64,000 nt of DNA from Pseudonocardia cypriaca (GTDB lineage: Bacteria > Actinomycetota > Actinomycetes > Mycobacteriales > Pseudonocardiaceae). The notes below the pieces were generated by a model. That model worked only from the letters and a program-made list of their open reading frames with translations, did no database searches and was not told the origin of the DNA. A program made the position numbers and the translations under genes. This document shows positions 32,705 to 40,402 of this stretch, piece after piece. How positions within the stretch are numbered: position 1 is the stretch's first letter; the number at the start of each line of letters is the position of its first letter. The stretch is taken from NCBI RefSeq assembly GCF_006717045.1, contig NZ_VFPH01000003.1, positions 1-64,000 on the forward strand, read 5' to 3'.

Positions 32705-34465
32705 GTGCCGCGCTTGAGCAAGGTCCTCGTCGCCAACCGCGGGGAGATCGCAGTCCGGGTCGTCCGGGCCTGTCGCGACGCCGGAATCGCGAGCGTCGCC
32801 GTCTACGCAGACCCCGACCGCGACGCGCCGTTCGTGCGGCTGGCCGACGAGGCGTTCGCGCTGGGCGGCACCACCGCAGCGGAGTCCTACCTCGACTTCG
32901 ACAAGGTGATCGGGGCGGCCCGCCAGGCAGGCGCCGACGGGATCCACCCCGGCTACGGCTTCCTCTCCGAGAACGCCGACTTCGCCCAGGCCGTGATCGA
33001 CGCGGGCATCACCTGGATCGGACCCACCCCGCAGGCCATCCGCGACCTCGGCGACAAGGTCACCGCACGCCACATAGCGATGCGCGCGGGTGCGCCGCTC
33101 GTCCCCGGCACCTCCGACCCGGTGTCCGGACCCGAGGAGGTCGAGGCGTTCGCCGACGAGCACGGGCTGCCGATCGCGATCAAGGCCGCGTTCGGGGGCG
33201 GCGGGCGCGGCATGAAGGTCGCGCGGGAGAAGAAGGACATCCGCGAGCTGTACGAGTCGGCGGTCCGCGAGGCCGTTGCGGCGTTCGGGCGCGGCGAGTG
33301 CTTCGTGGAGCGCTACCTCGACAAGCCGCGCCACGTCGAGGCGCAGGTGCTGGCCGACACCCACGGCAACGTCATCGTCGTCGGCACGCGCGACTGCTCG
33401 CTGCAGCGCCGGTTCCAGAAGCTCGTGGAGGAGGCACCCGCGCCGTTCCTCTCGGACGAGCAGCGCGCCACGATCCACGAGGCCGCCAAGGCGATCTGCA
33501 AGGAGGCCGGCTACCACGGCGCAGGCACCGTCGAGTTCCTGGTCGGCCAGGACGGGCTCATCTCGTTCCTTGAGGTCAACACGCGCCTGCAGGTCGAGCA
33601 CCCGGTCTCGGAGGAGACCTCCGGGCTCGACCTGGTGCGCGAGCAGTTCCGCATCGCCGAGGGCGAGGTGCTCAACCTGCTCGAGGACCCCGAGCCGCGC
33701 GGCCACTCGATCGAGTTCCGGATCAACGGCGAGGACGCGGGCCGCAACTTCCTGCCGGCCCCCGGCACCGTCACCGCGCTCGCGCTGCCGTCGGGGCCGG
33801 GCGTGCGGGTCGACGCAGGCGTCGAGGCGGGCTCGGTCATCGGCGGGCAGTTCGACTCGCTGCTGGCCAAGCTGATCGTCACCGGCTCCGACCGCGCCCA
33901 GGCGCTCGAGCGCTCCCGCCGGGCGCTCGCGGAGTTCCAGGTCGAGGGCATGGCCACCGTGCTGCCGTTCCACCGGCTCGTCGTGGAGGACCCGGCGTTC
34001 GCCGAAGACTTCACCGTCCACACGCGGTGGATCGAGACCGAGTGGAACAACACCGTCGAGCCGTTCACCGGCGGCGAGGGCGCGGACGCCGACGAGGCCT
34101 CCCGCCAGACCGTCGTGGTGGAGGTGGGCGGGCGGCGCCTCGAGGTGTCGCTGCCCGGCGACCTGACCATCGGCGGTGGCGCACCGGCCGCCGCGGCGAA
34201 GGCGCCGCCGCGCAAGCGGGGCGGCGGCAAGGGCGGCTCCGCGGTCTCCGGCGACGCGGTCACCGCGCCGATGCAGGGCACGATCATCAAGGTCGCCGTG
34301 ACCGACGGCGACACCGTCTCGGCCGGCGACCTCGTCGTCGTCCTCGAGGCGATGAAGATGGAGAACCCGGTCACGGCGCACAAGGCCGGCACGATCACCG
34401 GCATGTCCGCCGCCCAGGGCAGCTCGGTGTCGCAGGGCACCGTCATCTGCGAGATCAAGGACTGA
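32705..34465 (+). CDS. accA3: Acyl-CoA carboxylase alpha subunit (biotin carboxylase plus BCCP), AccA3-like
   Basis: This 586-residue protein starts at GTG 32705 behind AGGAGG. The biotin carboxylase part (1-450) has KVLVANRGEIAVRVVRACRD, IHPGYGFLSENADFAQA, the Gly-rich ATP lid FGGGGRGMKV, EFLVGQDGLISFLEVNTRLQ and VEHPVSEETSGLDL. A linker precedes the C-terminal biotinyl domain, where the Lys of VLEAMKMENP is the biotinylation site. It would partner AccD5 and AccE and be biotinylated by the nearby BirA. The ~220 bp upstream have no gene. Confidence 0.95.
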   Translation: MPRLSKVLVANRGEIAVRVVRACRDAGIASVAVYADPDRDAPFVRLADEAFALGGTTAAESYLDFDKVIGAARQAGADGIHPGYGFLSENADFAQAVIDAGITWIGPTPQAIRDLGDKVTARHIAMRAGAPLVPGTSDPVSGPEEVEAFADEHGLPIAIKAAFGGGGRGMKVAREKKDIRELYESAVREAVAAFGRGECFVERYLDKPRHVEAQVLADTHGNVIVVGTRDCSLQRRFQKLVEEAPAPFLSDEQRATIHEAAKAICKEAGYHGAGTVEFLVGQDGLISFLEVNTRLQVEHPVSEETSGLDLVREQFRIAEGEVLNLLEDPEPRGHSIEFRINGEDAGRNFLPAPGTVTALALPSGPGVRVDAGVEAGSVIGGQFDSLLAKLIVTGSDRAQALERSRRALAEFQVEGMATVLPFHRLVVEDPAFAEDFTVHTRWIETEWNNTVEPFTGGEGADADEASRQTVVVEVGGRRLEVSLPGDLTIGGGAPAAAAKAPPRKRGGGKGGSAVSGDAVTAPMQGTIIKVAVTDGDTVSAGDLVVVLEAMKMENPVTAHKAGTITGMSAAQGSSVSQGTVICEIKD

Positions 34466-34466
34466 G

Positions 34467-35012
34467 CTGGACCCCGTAGAGATCAACGCCGGCCTCTGGT
34501 ACCTGCGCGCCCTGCGGTGCGACGACCGGGTGGACGACCGGCCGGCGGTGGTCGCCTCCAGCCTCGACCCGGAGATCGCGCGGTGGCGCCACCGGCCACC
34601 CGCCGACCCCGCGGACGCCGAGGCCTACATCCGGCGGCGGGCCGCGGAGTGGCTGCGCGACACCCGCTACACGTGGGCCGTCTGCGAGCCGACCACCGGC
34701 GAGATGCTCGGCGAGGTGGAGCTCGCCGAGCTCGACCTCTGCCACGGCACCGCGGACGTCGCCTGCTGGGCGCTCCCCGCAGCGCGGGGCCGTGGGATGA
34801 TCACGACCGCCCTGTCCGCCGTGCTCCGGTTCGCCTACGGCGGGCTCGGCCTGCACCGGGTGACCTACGCATGGGCCGACGGCAACACCGCCTCCGGCCG
34901 CGTGGCCGAGAAGTGCGGGTTCCGGATCGAGGGCCGCCAGCGCGAGGCCTGGCTGGTGGACGGGCGCCGGGTGGACGTCCACATCGCGGGCCGACTGGCG
35001 ACGGACTGTTGA
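34467..35012 (+). CDS. GNAT-family N-acetyltransferase (possible CTG start)
   Basis: This GNAT fold shows YTWAVCEPTTGEMLGEVELA, ACWALPAARGRGMITTALSA (the acetyl-CoA pyrophosphate loop, RGRGM) and RVTYAWADGNTASGRVAEKC, then FRIEGRQREAWLVDGRRVD. The first AUG/GUG codon is GTG 34530 (160 aa), but in-frame codons upstream read LDPVEINAGLWYLRALRCDD, which looks like the genuine family N-terminus. This gene may therefore start at CTG 34467, one base after the accA3 stop. The substrate is unknown; RimJ/RimL-like proteins acetylate protein N-termini or small amines. Confidence 0.8.
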   Translation: MDPVEINAGLWYLRALRCDDRVDDRPAVVASSLDPEIARWRHRPPADPADAEAYIRRRAAEWLRDTRYTWAVCEPTTGEMLGEVELAELDLCHGTADVACWALPAARGRGMITTALSAVLRFAYGGLGLHRVTYAWADGNTASGRVAEKCGFRIEGRQREAWLVDGRRVDVHIAGRLATDC

Positions 35013-35036
35013 CGATCGACTACACGGCGATTTAAC
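35009..35036 (+). promoter_or_regulatory. Candidate promoter upstream of the exonuclease-like gene
   Basis: TTGACG (35009-35014) and TTTAAC (35031-35036) are 16 bases apart, with a locally A/T-rich stretch that is unusual here. The spacing fits a sigma-70-type promoter, but the gene at 35240 is 200 bases away. No other feature was seen in 35037-35239. Confidence 0.3.
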
Positions 35037-35239
35037 GTCAGCGGGCCAGGTGATTCCACAGCGAACCGCACCGTGCTGAACAAGTGCATAGCGGAAGCAG
35101 TGACAACCCGTGTGACAACCGACCACGGGGCCCGGTGATCCCGCCACGCGGAACGCCGCGCCGCGGATCCGTTCACCACGCTGGCTCAGGCCGCGCCGTG
35201 AACACGCCAGCACGTCCACCACGGCGACCAGGATCCGTC

Positions 35240-35719
35240 ATGCCCCCCGACACGTACGTAACCAGCCATATCCATACCGACGGGCCGATACCCGGCCCCC
35301 ACTCCCTGCTCACCCTCGTCTCCGCTGCGTACCCGCGCAGCGACGGGCGACCGACCTCCGTGTTCACCACCAACATCCGAGAGCTGCCCGGAGCCACCCT
35401 CCACCCGCTCGCCCTCCAGTCCTGGAGGCGTCGGTCGGAGGACTGGCTCTCCACCCGGCGGGCCAGCCGACCCCCTGCCCCTGCGATGAACGCCTACGCC
35501 AGCTGGGTCCACCGGCTGCCGGGGCGTTCGGTGTTCGTCACCGACACCGCTGACCCGGACTACCTGTTCCTCTACTGGTACCTGCAGCGGTTCACCGGGG
35601 ACTGGCCCTTCGCCAGCACCCGGGGCGACGCGGAACTCCGTCACCGCCTCGCCTGCACGACCCTTTGCCCGCTCACCGGGTGCCGCACCACCGATGCGGC
35701 GCTGGCCCGGACGAGCTGA
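35240..35719 (+). CDS. Degenerate DnaQ-like (DEDD) exonuclease-fold protein
   Basis: This 159-residue protein resembles a family of short 3'-5' exonucleases that usually open with an xDxETDGPIPG motif. Here the opening is YVTSHIHTDGPIPGPHS. Other family-like parts are ELPGATLHPLALQSWRRR, AMNAYASWVHRLPG, then DTADPDYLFLYWYLQRFTGD. The first catalytic Asp-x-Glu is replaced by His-Ile-His, so catalysis is doubtful; the protein may bind nucleic acid without cutting, or be decaying. ATG 35240 is chosen because the conserved part begins just after it. Confidence 0.6.
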   Translation: MPPDTYVTSHIHTDGPIPGPHSLLTLVSAAYPRSDGRPTSVFTTNIRELPGATLHPLALQSWRRRSEDWLSTRRASRPPAPAMNAYASWVHRLPGRSVFVTDTADPDYLFLYWYLQRFTGDWPFASTRGDAELRHRLACTTLCPLTGCRTTDAALARTS

Positions 35720-35848
35720 CGGAGTCCGTCGACGGCCGGTGCGTGGGCCCGCGCACCGGCCGTCGGCGTGTCCGGAACGTTCGCACTCGCACACGTTTCC
35801 CCAGGAACGCCCCTCTTCGCCGCGGCGGGCGACCTAGCGTCCCCGCTC

Positions 35849-36634
35849 GTGACCGAAACCGTCTCCGCTGTCCTCGACACCCGCCGGCACGTCCTCAGCA
35901 CCGCGGAGTTCGACGTGCTGTGGGAGTGGCTCGGGCTGGCGGCCACCCCCGTCGTCCTGCAGCTCGCATCGCCCGGTCGCACCCACACCGAGCGCACCGC
36001 GATCCAGACGGCCGCGTGGCGGGCCCTGCGCGAGCGCGAGCTCGCCGGCCCGGACGGGCCCGACCCGGAGCTGGCGCGGCTCATGCACCTGCTCGCCCGG
36101 CCGGAGGAGCAGCTGGAGCTGCGGGCGTGGTGGGACCGGGAGGTGCGGGCGCTCGCAGCAGGCCGGCACGGCGCGGGCGCGCTCGCCCTGCGCGAGGCCG
36201 ACAGCGTGGTCGTCACGGCGTGCGGCTCGCTCCCGTCGGCGATCCTCGGGGCGTTCCCACCGGCAGACCGCGGACCCGGCCGAGCGTGCACCGTGCCCAG
36301 CTCGGCACTCGCATCCGCCCCGACAGCCGGGCTGCGGGAGGCGCTGATCGCCGCCGGTGCGCCTTCCGCGGAGGCGGCGCTGCTCGCCACGATGGCAGCG
36401 GGCACCCGGCAGCGGGCCCAGGTCGTCGCGCTCGGCGCCGACCGGTGGGGCGTGCTGAGGCGCGCAGGCGGCGTGCTCGGCGTGCTGGACGGGCCGCGGG
36501 GCCGTTACCTGCTCACCCGGAGCACCGGCGAGGACGGGGTGGAGTGGGCGACCGTCGCCCCGGCCGACGACCGCCAGCTCCGGCACCGCATCGCCGACCT
36601 GCTCGCCACCGCGGTCGGTGCCGCCCGCCGCTGA
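35849..36634 (+). CDS. ESX secretion-associated protein EspG-like (orphan)
   Basis: This 261-residue protein has the EspG pattern: HVLSTAEFDVLWEWLGLAA, VLQLASPGRTHTERTAI, AWRALRERELAGPDG, then PELARLMHLLARPEEQLELR, and a C-terminal half with GRYLLTRSTGEDGVEWATVA. EspG proteins chaperone PE/PPE-type substrates for ESX (type VII) secretion. No PE, PPE, WXG100 or ESX core gene is in the window, so its partner is unknown. GTG 35849 has no clear ribosome-binding site, but the next codons match the family N-terminus. Confidence 0.85.
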   Translation: MTETVSAVLDTRRHVLSTAEFDVLWEWLGLAATPVVLQLASPGRTHTERTAIQTAAWRALRERELAGPDGPDPELARLMHLLARPEEQLELRAWWDREVRALAAGRHGAGALALREADSVVVTACGSLPSAILGAFPPADRGPGRACTVPSSALASAPTAGLREALIAAGAPSAEAALLATMAAGTRQRAQVVALGADRWGVLRRAGGVLGVLDGPRGRYLLTRSTGEDGVEWATVAPADDRQLRHRIADLLATAVGAARR

Positions 36635-36637
36635 GGG

Positions 36638-36997
36638 CTACTCACCGCCCCGGGCGGTCAGCCCGCGACCGGCGACGGCCCCGGCCACCCCCGCGAGCAC
36701 GGTCAGCCCGGCGAGCACGACCGCCAGGAAGCCGAGCCCGGACACGAGCAGCCCGACCCCCGCCGACACCGCGCCGACGACGAGCCCGGTCCGGGCCACC
36801 CCCGCCCCGGTGCGATTGCGGCTGACGAGGCGGGCGGCGGCCGCCGTGAGCAGCACGGCGAGCAGCCCGCCCAGCGGGGCCAGCAGCACGGTCGGCGGGA
36901 GCACGAAGTAGGCGACGTCGTCCACGAACTGCGCGCCGACCCCGGCGAGCAGCGCGGCCGCGACGGGCACGCGGGATGTGGCAGGCAGGGTGGTCAT
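36638..36997 (-). CDS. Small four-helix membrane protein, unknown function
   Basis: This 119-residue, strongly hydrophobic protein has about four helices (VPVAAALLAGVGAQFV, YFVLPPTVLLAPLGGLLAVL, ARTGLVVGAVSAGVGLLVSG, FLAVVLAGLTVLAGVAGAVA) and a short polar C-terminus. ATG 36997 is the first plausible start; reading further upstream would enter the 22-bp repeat array. It is convergent with the espG-like gene, 3 bases apart. No family is recognised. Confidence 0.65.
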   Translation of the reverse strand: MTTLPATSRVPVAAALLAGVGAQFVDDVAYFVLPPTVLLAPLGGLLAVLLTAAAARLVSRNRTGAGVARTGLVVGAVSAGVGLLVSGLGFLAVVLAGLTVLAGVAGAVAGRGLTARGGE

Positions 36998-37065
36998 GCC
37001 TCCGATGGTCCGCGCGGGATCCCCCCGCAACATCGGGGATCCCCCCGACCCACCCCCCACCCCCC

Positions 37066-37351
37066 GCGAGTCCGACATCTCGACACGGCGGGTCGGGCAG
37101 AACGCCAGGGCGAGTCCGACGTTCAGCCGGGCGAGGCTGACGCCGTACCCGGGTGAGTCCGGCGTCCCAGCACGGCGAGTCGAGCGTTCGAGCACGGCGA
37201 GTCCGCCGTCCCAGCACCGCGAGTCCAGCGTCCGAGCACGGCGAGTCCCTCGTTCGAGCGCAGCGCGAGTCCTGCATCCACTCCGGCGAGTCCGACATCC
37301 CGACACGGCGAGCCGGCAACCCCAACACCGCGACTCCGACAATCAAGGGCG
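37066..37351. repeat. Array of 13 degenerate 22-bp tandem repeats (GCGAGTC family)
   Basis: GCGAGTC or a close variant occurs at 37066, 37088, 37110, 37131, 37153, 37175, 37197, 37219, 37241, 37265, 37286, 37308 and 37330. Spacing is 22 bases with single 21s and one 24. Units commonly end in CACG just before the next GCGAGTC. The period is not a multiple of three, so the open frames across it are not coding. It lies between a minus-strand membrane gene and a plus-strand DUF559 gene. Related units occur at 28449 and, inverted, at 38375. Confidence 0.85.
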
Positions 37352-37453
37352 GCAATCCGTCCAGTGGCCGGTAGTTGTCCACATCCTCGGTCATCCATCC
37401 ACAGCTCTGCAGATCATCGGTACGCGAGCCGCTGGGTAGCGCATCGTGCAGGT

Positions 37454-38350
37454 ATGGCTCTCCCGACCAGCGGTCTGCACGGTGCTCACCTTCGAAGCGA
37501 CCTCGTGGGGTTGCTCGGACGAAGACGCGTGGCGAACGCCGTCGCCACCAAGGAGGTAACGCCCGTCTGGCGCGGCGTTCTCGTCGAGAGCACACGATTG
37601 CTGAACCCGTGGACACGCGCCAGCGCGGCCCTGCTGACAGCAGGCCCGCGCGCCGTCGTCTCCGGGATCACCGCCGCGCAACTGCACGGGTGTCGCGCCG
37701 TCGAGTCGCCCGTGACGCACATCCTCGTGCCATACGGCTGCGAGACCCGAAGTCGCGAAGGACTCGTCGTCCACCGTGGCAGGGCCTTCACCGACGACGC
37801 CGTCGAGCTCGACGGGGTTCGTACCCTCCCACTCGACCGGGTGATCGCCGACATGCTGTGCACGCTGCCGGCCCGTGACGCGCTGGCTCTGGCGGACGAG
37901 GCACTGGGGCTCGCAGGTGATTCCGCGGACACGTTCCGCAAACAGGTCGCGCACCGGATCGAACGACGGCACGACCCCCGGGGCACCGTACGCGCCGCGG
38001 GTCTGCTCGAACTCACATCAGAGGGTGTCGACTCGCCGGCCGAGAGCTGGATGCGCCTGATGATCGTGGAGCAGGGCTTGCCGCTGCCCGAGGTCAACTG
38101 GCCGATCCGGGATCTCGACGGCCGGCTGCTCTACCGCCTCGATCTGGCCTGGCCGCAGCTGCGCATCATGATCGAGTACGACGGGTACGCGGCGCACGCC
38201 GGGCGAGAGGAGGAAGACCGTGCCCGGCGGGCCGACCTGGAAGCACGAGGGTGGATCGTCGTGGTCGTCCGCAAGGACGACCTTCGCCCCTTCACGCGCG
38301 TGATCAATGCTCTGCGCGCCGCCTTCGCATGCCGCGGCTACACCTGGTGA
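37454..38350 (+). CDS. AbiEi/DUF559-type protein with VSR-like nuclease domain
   Basis: This 298-residue protein has an N-terminal part (about 1-180) resembling AbiEi-type antitoxin or winged-helix proteins (LLTAGPRAVVSGITAAQLHG, VPYGCETRSREGLVVHRG). Its C-terminal ~100 residues are a DUF559/VSR-like endonuclease fold: YRLDLAWPQLRIMIEYDG carries the Asp and Glu, followed by RRADLEARGWIVVVVRKDDL. Many actinobacteria have several copies; no partner toxin gene is adjacent. ATG 37454 fits the family N-terminus. Repeat arrays of the GCGAGTC family flank it on both sides. Confidence 0.8.
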   Translation: MALPTSGLHGAHLRSDLVGLLGRRRVANAVATKEVTPVWRGVLVESTRLLNPWTRASAALLTAGPRAVVSGITAAQLHGCRAVESPVTHILVPYGCETRSREGLVVHRGRAFTDDAVELDGVRTLPLDRVIADMLCTLPARDALALADEALGLAGDSADTFRKQVAHRIERRHDPRGTVRAAGLLELTSEGVDSPAESWMRLMIVEQGLPLPEVNWPIRDLDGRLLYRLDLAWPQLRIMIEYDGYAAHAGREEEDRARRADLEARGWIVVVVRKDDLRPFTRVINALRAAFACRGYTW

Positions 38351-38374
38351 TTCGAACTCGCGTCCCGAATGCAG

Positions 38375-38403
38375 GACTCGCCGTGTCGATACGTCGGACT
38401 CGC
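38375..38403. repeat. Two inverted copies of the 22-bp GCGAGTC repeat
   Basis: GACTCGC at 38375 and 38397 (22 bases apart) is the reverse complement of the GCGAGTC units at 37066. A third diverged copy may lie near 38355. The segment fills the short gap between the convergent DUF559 and gamma-glutamylcyclotransferase-like genes. Confidence 0.7.
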
Positions 38404-38411
38404 GGGGTTCG

Positions 38412-38867
38412 TCAGAGGGACTTGCGGCTGGGGCGGCTGCGGAGGGCGGCGACGTAGTCGTCGGGGGCGCCTGCCTGCTCGGCGGCGTCGGCGATGACAC
38501 CCAGGTAGCGCGCGCTGGGGAGGCCGCCCTCGTAGGCGTCCAGCACGTACACCCAGGCGAGGACGTCGCCGTCGAGGGTGTGCACGCGTAGCCGCAGCTT
38601 CTTGTGCAGGCCGAGCTCACCGCCCTCCCAGCGGTCGAGCTGGGCGGTGTCGAGGTCGGAGACGTCGTAGAGCACGACGAAGACCTGCGAGTCCGGGTCC
38701 TCGACCACGGTGGAGAGGGCGCCCTCCCAGCCGAAGTCCTCACCGCCGAACGTCAACCGCCACCCCATGAGCCACCCGGTACCCGCCATCGGCGAGTGCG
38801 GGGCACGCTCCTTCATCTGGGCGGGATCCATGTTCGACCCGTAGGCGGCGTACAGCGGCACCGCCAC
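38412..38867 (-). CDS. Gamma-glutamylcyclotransferase-like protein
   Basis: This 151-residue protein has the GGCT-fold signature YAAYGSNMDPAQMKER at the N-terminus, then WRLTFGGEDFGWEGALSTVV, VFVVLYDVSDLDTAQLDRWE and LAWVYVLDAYEGGLPSARYL. Similar enzymes cleave gamma-glutamyl peptides to 5-oxoproline, but many bacterial relatives have unknown substrates. GTG 38867 was used. It is divergent from lpdA, 68 bp apart. Confidence 0.85.
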   Translation of the reverse strand: MAVPLYAAYGSNMDPAQMKERAPHSPMAGTGWLMGWRLTFGGEDFGWEGALSTVVEDPDSQVFVVLYDVSDLDTAQLDRWEGGELGLHKKLRLRVHTLDGDVLAWVYVLDAYEGGLPSARYLGVIADAAEQAGAPDDYVAALRSRPSRKSL

Positions 38868-38935
38868 AGAGTAGAGCGACGCCTCCCGCGTACCGTGCTC
38901 GGGGAACGAAATACGGACAGGAAGGGCGTGCCCCG

Positions 38936-40339
38936 GTGACGCGGATCGTGATCATGGGTGGCGGACCGGCGGGCTACGAGGCCGCTCTGGTGGCGGCCCA
39001 GCACGGCAGCGACGTCACGGTGGTGGAGCGCGACGGCATGGGTGGCGCCTGCGTGCTGGACGACTGCGTGCCGTCGAAGACCTTCATCTCGTCGGCGGGC
39101 GTGCGCGTCGACATGCACCGGGCGCCGGATCTCGGCGTCACCACGGATCCCAAGGCGATCGGCGTCGACCTGCCCACCGTTCACGCACGGGTGAAGGGGC
39201 TCGCGCTCGCCCAGTCGGCGGACGTGCGGGCCCGCGTCGAGCGGGAGGGGGTGCGGATCATCAAGGGCACGGCCGCCTTCACCGACGAGCCGTCACCCCA
39301 CGCCCCGCACCTCGTCGAGGCCCGAACGCTGGACGGTGGCCAGGAGGAGCTCCCCGCCGACGTCGTGCTCATCGCCACCGGAGCCACTCCCCGCGTCCTG
39401 CCCGACGCCGTGCCCGACGGCGAGCGGATCCTCACCTGGCGCCAGCTCTACGACCTCCAGGAGCTGCCCGAACACCTGATCGTGATCGGCTCGGGCGTCA
39501 CGGGTGCGGAGTTCGTGTCGGCGTACGTCGAGCTCGGCGCGCACGTCACGTTGGTGTCGAGCCGCGACCGGGTGCTGCCGGGCGAGGACGCCGACGCCGC
39601 GGCGGTGTTGCAGGACGTCTTCGCCGAGCGGGGCGTCGAGATCCTCTCGCAGGCGCGGGCCGACTCGGTGAAGCGCGACGGCGACGGGGTCGTCGTCACG
39701 CTCGCCGACGGTCGTACGGTCACCGGTTCGCACGCCCTCATGACGGTCGGATCGGTGCCGAACACGGCCGACCTCGGGCTGGAGAAGATCGGCGTCGAGA
39801 CGGGTCGCGGCGGCTTCATCCCGGTGGACCGGGTGTCGCGCACCTCGGTGCCCGGTGTTTACGCGGCCGGCGACTGCACCGGGCTGCTCATGCTCGCCTC
39901 GGTCGCCGCCATGCAGGGCCGGATCGCGATGTGGCACGCCCTCGGCGAGGGCGTCGCGCCGATCAAGCTCAAGACCGTGGCGGCCGCCGTGTTCACCCGG
40001 CCCGAGATCGCGACGGTGGGGATCAGCCAGCGTGCGATCGACGCGGGCGAGGTGCCTGCCCGCACGATCATGCTGCCGCTGTCCACGAACCCGCGCGCGA
40101 AGATGCAGGGGCTGCGTCGCGGGTTCGTGAAGCTGTTCTGCCGTCCGGCCACCGGGGTCGTGGTGGGCGGCGTGGTGGTCGCGCCCGTGGCGAGCGAGCT
40201 GATCCTGCCGATCGCGCTCGCGGTGCAGAACAGGCTGACGGTGGCCGACCTCGCCCACACGTTCTCGGTCTACCCGTCGCTGTCGGGCTCCATCACGGAG
40301 GCCGGGCGGCAGTTGATGCGCCACGGCGACCTGGACTGA
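38936..40339 (+). CDS. lpdA: NAD(P)H-quinone reductase, LpdA-like flavoprotein disulfide reductase
   Basis: This 467-residue FAD protein shows the N-terminal dinucleotide fold IVIMGGGPAGYEAAL, the redox-active pair GGACVLDDCVPSKTF (both Cys present), LIVIGSGVTGAEFVSAYVEL for NAD(P)H, and YAAGDCTGLLMLASVAAMQG for FAD. The C-terminal segment reads FSVYPSLSGSITEAG, so the His-Glu dyad of true lipoamide dehydrogenases (HxHPTxxE) is missing. This matches mycobacterial Rv3303c, which reduces quinones. GTG 38936 gives the expected N-terminus. It ends at a strong hairpin. Confidence 0.9.
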   Translation: MTRIVIMGGGPAGYEAALVAAQHGSDVTVVERDGMGGACVLDDCVPSKTFISSAGVRVDMHRAPDLGVTTDPKAIGVDLPTVHARVKGLALAQSADVRARVEREGVRIIKGTAAFTDEPSPHAPHLVEARTLDGGQEELPADVVLIATGATPRVLPDAVPDGERILTWRQLYDLQELPEHLIVIGSGVTGAEFVSAYVELGAHVTLVSSRDRVLPGEDADAAAVLQDVFAERGVEILSQARADSVKRDGDGVVVTLADGRTVTGSHALMTVGSVPNTADLGLEKIGVETGRGGFIPVDRVSRTSVPGVYAAGDCTGLLMLASVAAMQGRIAMWHALGEGVAPIKLKTVAAAVFTRPEIATVGISQRAIDAGEVPARTIMLPLSTNPRAKMQGLRRGFVKLFCRPATGVVVGGVVVAPVASELILPIALAVQNRLTVADLAHTFSVYPSLSGSITEAGRQLMRHGDLD

Positions 40340-40348
40340 GCGGCTCGG

Positions 40349-40393
40349 CCCCGCCCGGGCCCGGAGTCGCGCGTGGTCCGGGCTCGGGCGGGG
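40349..40393. terminator. Bidirectional terminator between lpdA and amidohydrolase
   Basis: A 17-bp stem with one mismatch: CCCCGCCCGGGCCCGGA (40349-40365) against TCCGGGCTCGGGCGGGG (40377-40393), with an 11-base loop. The two flanking genes converge on it. Confidence 0.8.
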
Positions 40394-40402
40394 TTGCGGC
40401 CG

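Noticed and set aside
37066..37351. CRISPR array
   Set aside because: Units are contiguous degenerate 22-mers with no unique spacers of constant length, and no cas genes are near.
36638..37616. Open frames running through the 22-bp repeat array on the minus strand
   Set aside because: The 22-base period is not a multiple of three, and the repeats lack stop codons in several frames, so openness has no coding meaning.
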